DNA from: Cellulomonas taurus
GTDB taxonomy: Bacteria; Actinomycetota; Actinomycetes; Actinomycetales; Cellulomonadaceae
DNA: 64,000 nt
Direction: 5' to 3'
Assembly (NCBI RefSeq): GCF_012931845.1
Contig: NZ_CP051884.1
Location: 2,542,001 to 2,606,000 of the forward strand
Numbering within the stretch: the first letter of the stretch is position 1; every line of letters starts with the position of its first letter. Positions 37,094-45,142 of the stretch are shown here, in pieces. The translations under genes were made by a program, and so were the position numbers. A model generated the notes under the pieces. That model did no database searches and had not been told where the DNA came from. It saw nothing but the letters and a program-made list of their open reading frames with translations.

Positions 37094-37807
37094 ATGAGCG
37101 ACGTGATTCGGGTCGGCCTGGTCGACGACCAGCAGTTGGTGCGGGCCGGGTTCCGGTTGGTGATCGACTCCCAGCCCGACCTGGACGTGGTGCTGGAGGC
37201 CGGCGACGGCGACCAGGCGGTCCGTGCCCTGATGCCCGGTACGCCCCAGTCCCGCAGCCTCGGCCCGGTGGATGTGGTGCTGATGGACGTCCGGATGCCG
37301 CAGATGGACGGGTTGACCGCCACCGCCCGGATCATCGACTCCGCCACCCCGGAGCACCCGGCGCCGAAGATCATCGTGCTGACCACCTTCGACCTGGACG
37401 AGTACGTGCTGAGCGCGATCCGCGCCGGTGCGAGCGGCTTCCTGCTCAAAGACGCGCCGCCCGAGGACATGTTGCAGGCGATCCGCACCGTGCACGCCGG
37501 CGACGCGGTGATCGCACCCTCGTCCACCCGCCGATTGCTCGAACACCTGGTCACCGCGCTGCCCGCCGAACAGCCGGAGGCCGGGGCGGCCCAGGAGGCG
37601 CTCGCCAGCCTGACCGACCGTGAGCGTGAGGTGCTGGTGCTGATGGCCCGTGGCCGCTCCAACACCGAGATCGGCGCCGAGCTGTACGTCGCCGAGGCCA
37701 CCGTGAAGACGCACGTCGGCCGGGTGCTCGCCAAGCTCGGCGCCCGGGACCGGGTGCAGGCGGTGGTGGTCGCCTACGAGACCGGGCTGATCGTCCCCGG
37801 CAGCTGA
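37094..37807 (+). CDS. NarL/LuxR-family response regulator
   Basis: The 237-residue regulator has a receiver domain (VGLVDDQQLVRAGFRLVI, the Asp in VVLMDVRMPQMDG, LTTFDLDEYV, FLLKDAPPEDM). The LuxR-type helix-turn-helix follows at about residues 170-230 (LTDREREVLVLMARGRSNTEI, EATVKTHVGRVLAKLGARDR). No ribosome site is seen before the ATG, in line with an internal leaderless promoter. Confidence 0.94.
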   Translation: MSDVIRVGLVDDQQLVRAGFRLVIDSQPDLDVVLEAGDGDQAVRALMPGTPQSRSLGPVDVVLMDVRMPQMDGLTATARIIDSATPEHPAPKIIVLTTFDLDEYVLSAIRAGASGFLLKDAPPEDMLQAIRTVHAGDAVIAPSSTRRLLEHLVTALPAEQPEAGAAQEALASLTDREREVLVLMARGRSNTEIGAELYVAEATVKTHVGRVLAKLGARDRVQAVVVAYETGLIVPGS

Positions 37808-37838
37808 TCCACCCGGCCTCCGGCACCGGGCCCTCCGG

Positions 37839-37881
37839 GGTCCGACCCCGGGATGACATCAGGTCCGGACCCCGGGCTGAC
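37839..37881. promoter_or_regulatory. Tandem direct repeat, candidate operator of the ABC/FtsX operon
   Basis: Bases 37839-37857 (GGTCCGACCCCGGGATGAC) and 37862-37881 are near-identical copies, differing by one inserted G and one substitution. The second contains a perfect GGTCCGGACC palindrome. They lie just upstream of the -10 at 37904 and follow the NarL-type regulator gene, so they are a plausible binding site for it. Confidence 0.45.
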
Positions 37882-37903
37882 GACCGGGTGGCGGTCGGAT
37901 CCG

Positions 37904-37909
37904 TAGCGT
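37904..37909 (+). promoter_or_regulatory. -10 element (TAGCGT) of the leaderless ABC/FtsX operon
   Basis: TAGCGT is followed by 7 bases and the ATG at 37917. Confidence 0.5.
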
Positions 37910-37916
37910 CCTGGGT

Positions 37917-38702
37917 ATGGACACTTCCGCTTTCAGCACCACCGACGCCCGCCCGGCGGTCCGAGCTCGGGCACTGACCAAGACCTACGGCTCCGGCGCG
38001 GCGGAGGTGCATGCGCTGGCCGGAGTGGATGTGGACTTCGCCGCGGGGCAGTTCACCGCGATCATGGGGCCCTCCGGCTCCGGCAAGTCCACCCTGATGC
38101 ACCTGCTCGCCGGGCTGGACGCCGCGAGCTCCGGTGCCGCCTACCTGGGTGACACCGACGTCACCCAGCTCTCCGACGACGCGCTGACCCGGCTGCGCCG
38201 CGACCGGGTGGGCTTCGTCTTCCAGTCGTTCAACCTGCTGCCGATGTTCACCGCCGAGCAGAACATCCTGCTGCCGCTGGAGCTCGCCGGGCAGAAGGCG
38301 GACCGCGCCTGGTTCGACACCCTGGTCGGCACGCTCGGACTCGGCGAGCGACTCGGTCACCGCCCCTCCGAGCTGTCCGGCGGTCAGCAGCAGCGGGTGG
38401 CCATCGCCCGCGCGCTGATCGCCAAGCCCGAGGTGATCTTCGCCGACGAGCCGACCGGCAACCTGGACTCCCGGTCCGGGGCCGAGGTGCTGTCGTTCCT
38501 GCGCCGCTCGGTCCGCGAGCTGGGTCGCACGATCATCATGGTCACCCACGACCCGGCGGCGGCGGCCTATGCCGACCGGGTGGTGCTGCTCGCCGACGGC
38601 CGGATCGCCGGCGACATCCAGGACCCGACCCCGGAGGCCGTCCTGACCGGCCTGGACGCGCTGCGCCAGCTGGAGACGACCACGCCGGCGGTGGGTGCCT
38701 GA
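37917..38702 (+). CDS. ABC transporter ATP-binding protein (MacB/LolD type)
   Basis: The 261-residue ATPase has Walker [10 protein letters not shown], the Q-loop VFQSFNLLP, signature [15 protein letters not shown], Walker [13 protein letters not shown] and VTHD. The family pairs with FtsX-like permeases in export of, or resistance to, peptides and lipids. The stop TGA overlaps the next ATG by one base. It follows a NarL-type two-component system, an arrangement typical of cell-envelope stress responses. Confidence 0.93.
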   Translation: MDTSAFSTTDARPAVRARALTKTYGSGAAEVHALAGVDVDFAAGQFTAIMGPSGSGKSTLMHLLAGLDAASSGAAYLGDTDVTQLSDDALTRLRRDRVGFVFQSFNLLPMFTAEQNILLPLELAGQKADRAWFDTLVGTLGLGERLGHRPSELSGGQQQRVAIARALIAKPEVIFADEPTGNLDSRSGAEVLSFLRRSVRELGRTIIMVTHDPAAAAYADRVVLLADGRIAGDIQDPTPEAVLTGLDALRQLETTTPAVGA

Positions 38703-41341
38703 TGTTCCGGCTCACCCTGGCGCAGATGCGCCGCAGCATCGGCCGACTGGCCGCGGCCGGGATCGCGGTCCTGATCGGCACCGCCTTCGTCGCCGCCTCC
38801 CTGCTGGCCGGCAGCGCGATCGCCTCGATCAGCACCGACTCGATCACCGCCTCCTTCGGCGACGCCGACCTGATCATCCGGGGCGGCGGCGACCTCACCG
38901 ACGAGGACATCGCCGCCGTGCGTGCCCTGCCCGGGATCGCGGCCGTCGACCCCCAGGTGCAGGCGTCCGGCATCGAGTTCAGCGTGGGCGACTCCGCGAT
39001 CAGCCAGACGGTCATCCCGGTGCCCAGCTCGCACCGGCTGCAGAGCCAGCGGATCACCGAGGGCGCGTTCCCGGCCGCGGACGGCGAGCTCTCCCTGCCC
39101 GCCGACACCGCCGAGCGGCTGGGCGTCGACGTGGGCGACACGCTCACGGTCCGGTACTACGCCTGGGCCGAGCCCACGGACGCCGGAACCGCCGCCACGA
39201 CCGCGACCGCTGCCGCGACCGGCGACGACCTCATCACCGTGCCCCGGGAGGAGCAGGTCACCCTGGTCGGCCTGACCAACGACCCGAACTCCGCCTGGGC
39301 ATCGGTGGGCGGGGCCGCCGAGGCCACCCTGCACGACACCCTGGTGTGGGCCACCTCCACCGAGCAAGCGGTCGACGGCGCGCCGGTGCTGTCCGCCAGC
39401 GGCACGCGGTGGGCGATGGTGGCCCTGCGCGACGACGCCGACGCCGGTGCCGTCCGTGGCTCGATCGAGTCCGTGATCGGCGCCGACGGCCAGGACGACA
39501 GCGCCGCGGGCGTCTACACCCGTCAGGAGGCGGCCGAGAAGTCGCTCGGCGGGAGCGACGGAGCCGGACCGGTGACCGCGGTGGTGCTGTCCTTCGCCGC
39601 CATCGCGCTACTGGTCGCCGGACTGGTGATCGCGAACACCTTCCAGGTGCTGGTCGCCCAGCGCACCCGGACCCTGGCGCTGCTGCGCTGCGTCGGAGCC
39701 GTCCGCGGACAGATCCGCGGATCGGTGCTGCTCGAAGCGGCGATCCTCGGCCTGGTGTCCTCGGTGGCCGGCCTGGTGGTCGGCACCGGTCTGGTGCAGA
39801 TCACCCTCTGGGTGCTCGGCCGCGCCAACCTGCCGTTCCCGGTGCCGCAGTCGGCGGACATCACCGCGGTCAGCGTGCTGGTCCCGCTGCTGGTCGGCGT
39901 CCTGGTCACCGTGATCGCCGCCCTCACCCCGGCCCGGGTCGCCACCCGGGTCGCACCGATCGCCGCGCTGCGCCCGGTGGACGCACCGGCCGCCCGCAGC
40001 CGAGCCGGCCGGGTGCGCCTGGTGTTCAGCCTGCTCCTGATCATCGGTGGCGTCGGCCTGCTGGCAGCCGGCGTGACGATCGTGTCGAAGCTGGGGAACC
40101 TCGGCGGCCTGGGCCTGTCCCTGCTCGGCGGGGCGGCGTCCTTCATCGGCCTGCTGGTGAGCGCGACCTTCTGGATGCCGAGGCTGGTCTCGGCCGTCGG
40201 TTCGCTGACCGGACGCCTGGGCATGCCGGCGCGGCTCGCCGCGGCGAACACCGGTCGCAACCCGGCCCGCACCGCCGCCACCAGCACCGCCCTGCTGATC
40301 GGCGTCACCCTCGTCGCGATGATGAGCACGGGTGCCGTCAGCGCCCGGACCACCCTCGACCACGAGCTGGACAGCCGGTACCCGGTGGACATCGCCGTCG
40401 GCGGCGACGCCACGATCGACACCGCCGGGAACGTCGAGTACGCGCCGCTGCCCGCCGGTGCGCTGGAGAAGGTCGCCGACACCCCCGGTGTCGCCGCCGC
40501 CCGGACCGTGGTCTCCGAGGACATCACCGTCGGCGGCTCCGCGATCCAGACGATGGTGGTGTCCACCGACGCCGCCGACGAGCTGCTGCGGAACACCGAC
40601 CTGGCCGCCGGCATCACCGACGACACCATCGTCCTGCCGCTCTCCTTCGCCCGCAGCGTGGGGGTCGACGACGGCGACGCCGTCACCCTGACCCGCGGCG
40701 ACGAGTCGGTGGACCGCACGGTCCGGATCGAGTCCCTGGACGGTTGGGAGGCCCTGATCACCCCGGGCACCGCCGATGTCCTGGGCTTCGACGCCGAACC
40801 CAGCCAGATCTGGGCCACGGTGAGCAGCGTCGACGACTCCGGCACCGTCCTGCAGGAGATCCAGAACCGGTTCCTGACCACCGCGGTGCCGGTGAACGGC
40901 GCGGCCGTGGAGCGCGCCAACTACCAGCGGGCGATCGACACGGTGCTCGCCGTGGTGATCGGGCTGCTGGGTGTCGCCGTCGTCATCGCCCTGGTCGGCG
41001 TCACGAACACCCTGTCGCTGTCGGTGATCGAACGGCGTCGGGAGTCGGCCACCCTGCGGGCACTGGGTCTGACCCGGCGGCAGTTGCGGGCGTCGCTCGC
41101 GATCGAGGGTGTGCTGATCGCCGGTGTCGGGGCGGTGGCGGGCATTCTGCTCGGTCTGCTCTACGGCTGGGCCGGGGTCGCCTCGGTGCTGTCGATGGTG
41201 GGGACCGTCTCGCTGTCGGTCCCGTGGTCCGACCTGGGGCTGGTGCTGTTCATCGCCCTGGCCGCCGGGGTGCTGGCCTCGGTGATCCCGGCCCGGTCGG
41301 CGGCCCGCACGCCTCCGGTGGCGGCTCTCGCGGAGGCGTGA
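38702..41341 (+). CDS. FtsX-like ABC transporter permease
   Basis: The 879-residue protein has an N-terminal membrane segment (AAAGIAVLIGTAFVAASLLA) and a first large extracytoplasmic domain (residues about 40-270). A first FtsX core follows (VVLSFAAIALLVAGLVIANTF), then further membrane segments, a second extracytoplasmic domain (about 540-740), and a second FtsX core at the C-terminus (VVIGLLGVAVVIALVGVTNTLSLSVIERRRE). This duplicated layout is usual for actinobacterial MacB/FtsX permeases. A strong hairpin follows. Confidence 0.92.
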   Translation: MFRLTLAQMRRSIGRLAAAGIAVLIGTAFVAASLLAGSAIASISTDSITASFGDADLIIRGGGDLTDEDIAAVRALPGIAAVDPQVQASGIEFSVGDSAISQTVIPVPSSHRLQSQRITEGAFPAADGELSLPADTAERLGVDVGDTLTVRYYAWAEPTDAGTAATTATAAATGDDLITVPREEQVTLVGLTNDPNSAWASVGGAAEATLHDTLVWATSTEQAVDGAPVLSASGTRWAMVALRDDADAGAVRGSIESVIGADGQDDSAAGVYTRQEAAEKSLGGSDGAGPVTAVVLSFAAIALLVAGLVIANTFQVLVAQRTRTLALLRCVGAVRGQIRGSVLLEAAILGLVSSVAGLVVGTGLVQITLWVLGRANLPFPVPQSADITAVSVLVPLLVGVLVTVIAALTPARVATRVAPIAALRPVDAPAARSRAGRVRLVFSLLLIIGGVGLLAAGVTIVSKLGNLGGLGLSLLGGAASFIGLLVSATFWMPRLVSAVGSLTGRLGMPARLAAANTGRNPARTAATSTALLIGVTLVAMMSTGAVSARTTLDHELDSRYPVDIAVGGDATIDTAGNVEYAPLPAGALEKVADTPGVAAARTVVSEDITVGGSAIQTMVVSTDAADELLRNTDLAAGITDDTIVLPLSFARSVGVDDGDAVTLTRGDESVDRTVRIESLDGWEALITPGTADVLGFDAEPSQIWATVSSVDDSGTVLQEIQNRFLTTAVPVNGAAVERANYQRAIDTVLAVVIGLLGVAVVIALVGVTNTLSLSVIERRRESATLRALGLTRRQLRASLAIEGVLIAGVGAVAGILLGLLYGWAGVASVLSMVGTVSLSVPWSDLGLVLFIALAAGVLASVIPARSAARTPPVAALAEA

Positions 41342-41354
41342 CCGTCGGCAGGTG

Positions 41355-41389
41355 ACGATGCCCCGGCCCGGTGCGGGCCGGGGCATCGT
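41355..41389. terminator. Perfect 16-bp stem terminator
   Basis: ACGATGCCCCGGCCCG pairs perfectly with 41374-41389 around a 3-base loop, 13 bases after the permease stop. Confidence 0.85.
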
Positions 41390-41470
41390 GCTGTGCGGAG
41401 CCTGTGGTGCGGCGCGGCGGGACGACCCCCCTGACCGGACTGACGGGCGCCGGGAGACCCGCCTGGGCTG

Positions 41471-41486
41471 GACTGACCGGTCAGTC
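41471..41486. other. 16-bp perfect palindrome
   Basis: GACTGACCGGTCAGTC is its own reverse complement and overlaps the stop codon of the minus-strand membrane protein at 41481. It could be a transcription end signal or a dimeric-protein site. Confidence 0.4.
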
Positions 41487-41879
41487 GGCCGAGGTGGGGC
41501 GCGGCAGCGTCCAGGCGACGACCGGCTTCAACACCAGGGTGACCGCGCAGACCACGGCGAGCAGCAACACCAGCACCGTCCACAGACTGCCGTCGACCCC
41601 CATCCAGCCCAGGGACAGCACGATCAGCAGCACCTGCCAGAACATCACCGGGGACCGGGCCCATCGAGCACCGCCCTGCCACAGGCTGCGCGCCGCGGCG
41701 ACCAGCAGGGCACCGATGCCCAGCGCCATCACCGCCATGAACACCAGCGGACCCGGCAGCTCGCTCCCCCGCAGGATCATCACCACCGACGCGACCGCCG
41801 CCGCCACCAGCGCGAGGACCTCGACCAGCAGCAGGGCGCACAGCACGACGACGGGGGTGGGACGTTCGGGTCGGTTCAC
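41481..41879 (-). CDS. Small four-segment membrane protein, unknown function
   Basis: The 132-residue protein starts at a GTG with TAGGGT 7 bases upstream. It has four predicted membrane segments (VVVLCALLLVEVLALVAAAVA, LVFMAVMALGIGALLVAA, MFWQVLLIVLSLGWMGV, LWTVLVLLLAVVCAVTLVL) and short basic loops. No family is recognised with certainty; similar small proteins are common in actinobacteria. Confidence 0.78.
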   Translation of the reverse strand: MNRPERPTPVVVLCALLLVEVLALVAAAVASVVMILRGSELPGPLVFMAVMALGIGALLVAAARSLWQGGARWARSPVMFWQVLLIVLSLGWMGVDGSLWTVLVLLLAVVCAVTLVLKPVVAWTLPRPTSAD

Positions 41880-41886
41880 CCGCCCG

Positions 41887-41892
41887 ACCCTA
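41887..41892 (-). promoter_or_regulatory. -10 element (TAGGGT) of a leaderless membrane protein gene
   Basis: On the minus strand TAGGGT is followed by 7 bases and the GTG at 41879. Confidence 0.55.
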
Positions 41893-42271
41893 CTGGCGAA
41901 CCAGGACCGTGGTCCCGGGTGAGACCCCGTTCACCGCGCGGATCCGGCGCCCGAATCGGGACCTGGGTCCCAGCACCCGGGACGACCCGCAGCCGGATTG
42001 GTGTCCGCGACCCGGGGCGCGGTAGCGTGCGCACCAGGCGTACCGGACCCACACAGCTGTGACCGACGCCTCAACCGTTACGCGCCAGAAACCTCCGCGT
42101 AACCCCTTGTGCGCTGCTCGGTCGCCGTGTGAACCTTGATGCAGCAATGATCCCGAGCGCCGACGCTCACGCCCCCCACGCTTCCCTGTCGTGAGTCGGT
42201 CGTGTCCGTTTGCGCCAGCCGTCCCTGCCCCCCTCGGTGGCGGCTCCCCCTGTGTGCAAGGAGTGTTCGAG
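41893..42271 (+). promoter_or_regulatory. whiB1 upstream region with long leader
   Basis: No gene is seen here. A TAGCGT -10 candidate at 42023-42028 would give a leader of about 237 bases. The leader has a perfect 8-bp inverted repeat, GTTACGCG at 42077-42084 and CGCGTAAC at 42096-42103, and a CACAGCTGTG palindrome near 42051. The end has an AAGGAG site for whiB1. Confidence 0.45.
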
Positions 42272-42520
42272 ATGGATTGGCGCCACGAGGCCGCGTGTCT
42301 GACCGAGGACCCGGAGCTCTTCTTCCCGATCGGTAACACCGGCCCCGCCCTGTTGCAGATCGAAGAGGCGAAGGCCGTCTGCCGTCGGTGCGATGTGGTC
42401 GACACCTGCCTGAAGTGGGCACTGGAGTCCGGCCAGGACGCCGGCGTCTGGGGCGGACTGTCCGAGGACGAGCGTCGCGCACTGAAGCGCCGCACCGCCC
42501 GGCAGCGCCGCGCGAGCTGA
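42272..42520 (+). CDS. whiB1: WhiB1-type iron-sulfur transcriptional regulator
   Basis: The 82-residue protein starts at an ATG behind AAGGAG; the frame is open to 42191 but that part lacks WhiB features. Cysteines 9, 37, 40 and 46 match in position the four [4Fe-4S] ligands of M. tuberculosis WhiB1. The opening MDWRHEAAC, ELFFPIGNTGPA, GVWGG and SEDERRALKRR follow the WhiB1 pattern closely. WhiB1 is an NO-sensitive DNA-binding regulator that works with the major sigma factor. The next gene is pdtaS, as in mycobacteria. Confidence 0.95.
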   Translation: MDWRHEAACLTEDPELFFPIGNTGPALLQIEEAKAVCRRCDVVDTCLKWALESGQDAGVWGGLSEDERRALKRRTARQRRAS

Positions 42521-42542
42521 ACTTCCGCCCTCCACGCGGATC

Positions 42543-42582
42543 CACGATGCCCGTCACCCCCTCGGGGGCGGCGGGCATCGTG
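42543..42582 (+). terminator. Hairpin terminator after whiB1
   Basis: CACGATGCCCG (42543-42553) pairs with 42572-42582. An inner CCCCC/GGGGG stem extends the structure. Confidence 0.75.
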
Positions 42583-42600
42583 CGTGCTGGCGGGCATCTG

Positions 42601-42964
42601 GCGCCCGACGTCGGCAGTCCGCGCCCCAGGCCGACGGTCCGCGCCCGACATCGGCAGCGCGCGCCCGAGGTCGACGGTCCGCGTCCGACATCGGCAGCGC
42701 GCGCCCGAGATCGGCACTTGGCGCCCGAGATCGGCACTCCGCCCGCCCGTGAATGGCCGGAACTGCCGACCTCGGCCCGACGTCGGCAGTCCGCGCCCGA
42801 GGTCGACGGTCCGCGTCCGACATCGGCAGCGCGCGCCCGAGATCGGCACTTGGCGCCCGAGATCGGCAGTCCGCCCGCCCGTGAATGGCCGGAACTGCCG
42901 ACCTCGGCCCGACGTCGGCAGTCCGCCCGCCGGTGGGTGGCCGGAACTGCCGACCTCGGCCTGG
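42601..42964. repeat. 20-bp and 132-bp tandem repeat array between whiB1 and pdtaS
   Basis: Seven exact-phase 20-bp units run from 42601 to 42740, of the type GCGCCCGAGATCGGCAGTCC with variants. Bases 42661-42792 and 42793-42924 are a 132-bp tandem duplication with one mismatch. A third, partial copy of its last 52-base part starts at 42925. Each 52-base part also holds ACTGCCGAC facing GTCGGCAGT, an inverted pair. The 20-bp period is not a multiple of three and no start or ribosome site fits, so it is treated as noncoding. The rest of the gap to 43035 has only a weak CCACGGC/GCCGTGG stem (42972-42997). Confidence 0.85.
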
Positions 42965-43035
42965 CTCGACGCCACGGCACGGGCCGCACCGCCGTGGGGA
43001 GCGGGCGGGCGGGGTGCGGGTGGGGCCGCCGCCGG

Positions 43036-44523
43036 TCAGGCGACGGTGTTTGCCTCGCGGCCGGGGGCGCGCAGTACCGCGCGCAGGAGCACCTGGGTGC
43101 CGCCGCCGTCCCGCGCCGACCAGTCGATCGACCCGCGCAGCTCGTTGGTGACCAGCGTCTGCACGATGGTGGTGCCCAGTCCGGTCCCGGCACCGGCGTT
43201 CGCGGGGATGCCGCCGCCGTCGTCGGCGACCGTCACGCTGAGCACGTCGTCCTCGCGGTCGGCGCTGATCTCCACCGTGCCGGACTCGCGGCCGGCCAGG
43301 CCGTGCTCGACGGCATTGGTGACCAGCTCGGTCAGCACCAGGGCCAACGCCGTCGCGTCCTCGGCCGACACGGCGCCGAAGGAGCCCTGCACCACGGTGC
43401 GGACACTCGCCCCGGCGGAGGCCACGTCGGCGGCCAGGCGCAGGCTGCGGCCCACCAAGTCGTCGAACTGGACCGTCTCGTCCAGTGTCTGGGACAGCGT
43501 CTCGTGCACCAGCGCGATGGTGGCGACCCGACGCATGGCCTCCTCCAGCGCCGCGCGCGCCTCGGGCACGTCCATCCGCCGAGCCTGCAACCGCAGGAGC
43601 GCGGCCACCGTCTGCAGGTTGTTCTTCACCCGGTGGTGGATCTCCCGGATGGTCGCGTCCTTGGTGATCAGCTCACGCTCACGGCGGCGCAACTCGGAGA
43701 CGTCCCGGCACAGCAGCACCGCGCCGATCCGCTCCTTGCCCTCGGTCAGCGGCACCGCGCGCAGGGACAGGGCGACGCCGTGGGCCTCGATGTCGGTCCG
43801 CCACGGGGCACGGCCGGTGAGCACCAGCGGCATCGATTCGTCGACCTGGGAGTGCTGCTGCTCGACCAGGTCCGCGACCACCTCGACCAGGGAGCGCCCG
43901 ACCAGGTCGTCCATCGCACCGAGGCGGTGGAAGCAGCTCAGGGCGTTCGGGCTGGCGTACAGCACCTCGCCCTCCGAGTTGAGCCGGATCAGCCCGTCGC
44001 CCACCCGGGGTGCACCCCGGCGCGGCCCGGTGGCGGCGTCCGGCAGCGGGAACTCGCCGCGCACGATCATGCCCATCAGGTCGTCGGCGGCCTCGACGTA
44101 GTTCAGCTCCAACCGGCTCGGCGTGCGGACCCCGCCCAGGTTGGTCTGGCGTGCGATCACCGCGATCGCCCGGCCGTCCCTGACCACCGGCACCGCCTCC
44201 TCGCGCACCGCGTAGGAGCCGAACCAGCGCGGTTCACGGGAACGCTGAGCACGCATCTCGGTCAATGACTGGCTCAACTGCCCGCGCTGCCCCTCCGGCG
44301 GCATCGACCCGACGACGTCGTCATAGTGGACGGTGGCCCCCGTGCTGGGGCGGCACTGCGCGATCGCCACGAAGTCCCCGTCCCGGGTCGGCAGCCACAG
44401 CACCAGGTCCGCGAACGCCAGGTCGGAGATGACCTGCCAGTCACCGACCAGCAGATGCAGCCACTCCAGGTCGGCGGCGTCCAGGTCGCTGTGGCGCTGC
44501 ACGAGTTCACTCAGGGTCGACAC
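43036..44523 (-). CDS. pdtaS: PdtaS-type sensor histidine kinase
   Basis: The 495-residue soluble kinase has an N-terminal GAF-like sensor (residues about 1-155), a PAS-like domain (about 170-285: LIRLNSEGEVLYASPNALSC), and the HisKA_2 box IREIHHRVKNNLQTVAALLRL. The HATPase shows LTELVTNAVEHGL, ADDGGGI and GTGLGTTIVQTLV. This is the architecture of M. tuberculosis PdtaS, which signals to an ANTAR regulator encoded elsewhere. The GTG has TAGGCT 6 bases upstream. No partner regulator is in the window. Confidence 0.92.
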   Translation of the reverse strand: MSTLSELVQRHSDLDAADLEWLHLLVGDWQVISDLAFADLVLWLPTRDGDFVAIAQCRPSTGATVHYDDVVGSMPPEGQRGQLSQSLTEMRAQRSREPRWFGSYAVREEAVPVVRDGRAIAVIARQTNLGGVRTPSRLELNYVEAADDLMGMIVRGEFPLPDAATGPRRGAPRVGDGLIRLNSEGEVLYASPNALSCFHRLGAMDDLVGRSLVEVVADLVEQQHSQVDESMPLVLTGRAPWRTDIEAHGVALSLRAVPLTEGKERIGAVLLCRDVSELRRRERELITKDATIREIHHRVKNNLQTVAALLRLQARRMDVPEARAALEEAMRRVATIALVHETLSQTLDETVQFDDLVGRSLRLAADVASAGASVRTVVQGSFGAVSAEDATALALVLTELVTNAVEHGLAGRESGTVEISADREDDVLSVTVADDGGGIPANAGAGTGLGTTIVQTLVTNELRGSIDWSARDGGGTQVLLRAVLRAPGREANTVA

Positions 44524-44529
44524 CCCCGC

Positions 44530-44535
44530 AGCCTA
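44530..44535 (-). promoter_or_regulatory. -10 element (TAGGCT) of leaderless pdtaS
   Basis: On the minus strand TAGGCT is followed by 6 bases and the GTG at 44523. Confidence 0.5.
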
Positions 44536-44578
44536 GGCGTCGAAGCTGAACGCCGGGCGATTCGTCCGGGTCGCGGGC

Positions 44579-44584
44579 TAGAGT
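44579..44584 (+). promoter_or_regulatory. -10 element (TAGAGT) of the DUF2505 gene
   Basis: TAGAGT lies 43 bases before the GTG at 44622 and is divergent from the pdtaS promoter. Confidence 0.4.
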
Positions 44585-44621
44585 CGTCCCCACCCCGCAC
44601 CGTCCCGAAGGAGCCTTCGCC

Positions 44622-45125
44622 GTGCACCTCCAGGTCCCGCTCGCCCTCGACACCGACGCGCCGTCCGCCGGCCGGATGCTGGCCGACCCGGTGTACGTCC
44701 GCGCGAAGGTCGCGGCCAGCGGCGGCGAGGTGCTGCACGTGGACGTCACCCCCGGCGAGGGCGGCGCGTTCACCGTCACCACGCGACGTGCGCTGCCCAC
44801 CGATCTGATCCCGCCGCAGGCCCGCGCGTTCATCGGCGACCGGCTCGAGGTGCGCCAGGCGGAGGCGTGGGAGGCGGCCGACCCCGACGGTGCCCGACGC
44901 GGCACCGTCGCGGTGGAGATCGCCGGTGCCCCGGTGCGGATGACCGGCACGGTGGCCCTGATCCCCGGCGGCGAGTCCTCCCGTGTGGTCTACGACGGCG
45001 AGCTGAAGGCGAACGTCCCGCTGTTCGGCGCGATGGTCGAGGAGACGGCCGCCAAGGCGGTGCGCACAGCACTGGAAGCCGAGGAGGCCGTCGCCCGCGA
45101 GTACGTCCGCACCACCGGGGACTGA
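44622..45125 (+). CDS. DUF2505 family protein
   Basis: The 167-residue protein starts at a GTG preceded by AAGGAG. It has the START-like pattern of DUF2505: an N-terminal strand, TRRALPTDLIPPQARAFIGDRLEVRQAEAW, RMTGTVALIPGGESSRVVYDGELKANVPLFG and a C-terminal amphipathic helix (EETAAKAVRTALEAEE). Such proteins are thought to bind hydrophobic ligands; the actual role is unknown. It is divergent from pdtaS. Confidence 0.85.
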   Translation: MHLQVPLALDTDAPSAGRMLADPVYVRAKVAASGGEVLHVDVTPGEGGAFTVTTRRALPTDLIPPQARAFIGDRLEVRQAEAWEAADPDGARRGTVAVEIAGAPVRMTGTVALIPGGESSRVVYDGELKANVPLFGAMVEETAAKAVRTALEAEEAVAREYVRTTGD

Positions 45126-45142
45126 ACTCCGCGCCTCGCTGC

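Noticed and set aside
41893-42190. A gene in the region before whiB1
   Set aside because: Only short or antisense frames without starts; it looks like leader and promoter DNA.
42191-42271. Earlier start for whiB1
   Set aside because: The extra residues do not resemble WhiB; an AAGGAG site stands directly before 42272 and the cysteine numbering then matches WhiB1.
42554-43193. Repeat-region reading frames as genes
   Set aside because: The 20-bp period is not a multiple of three, no ribosome site or family is seen, and flanking genes end on both sides.
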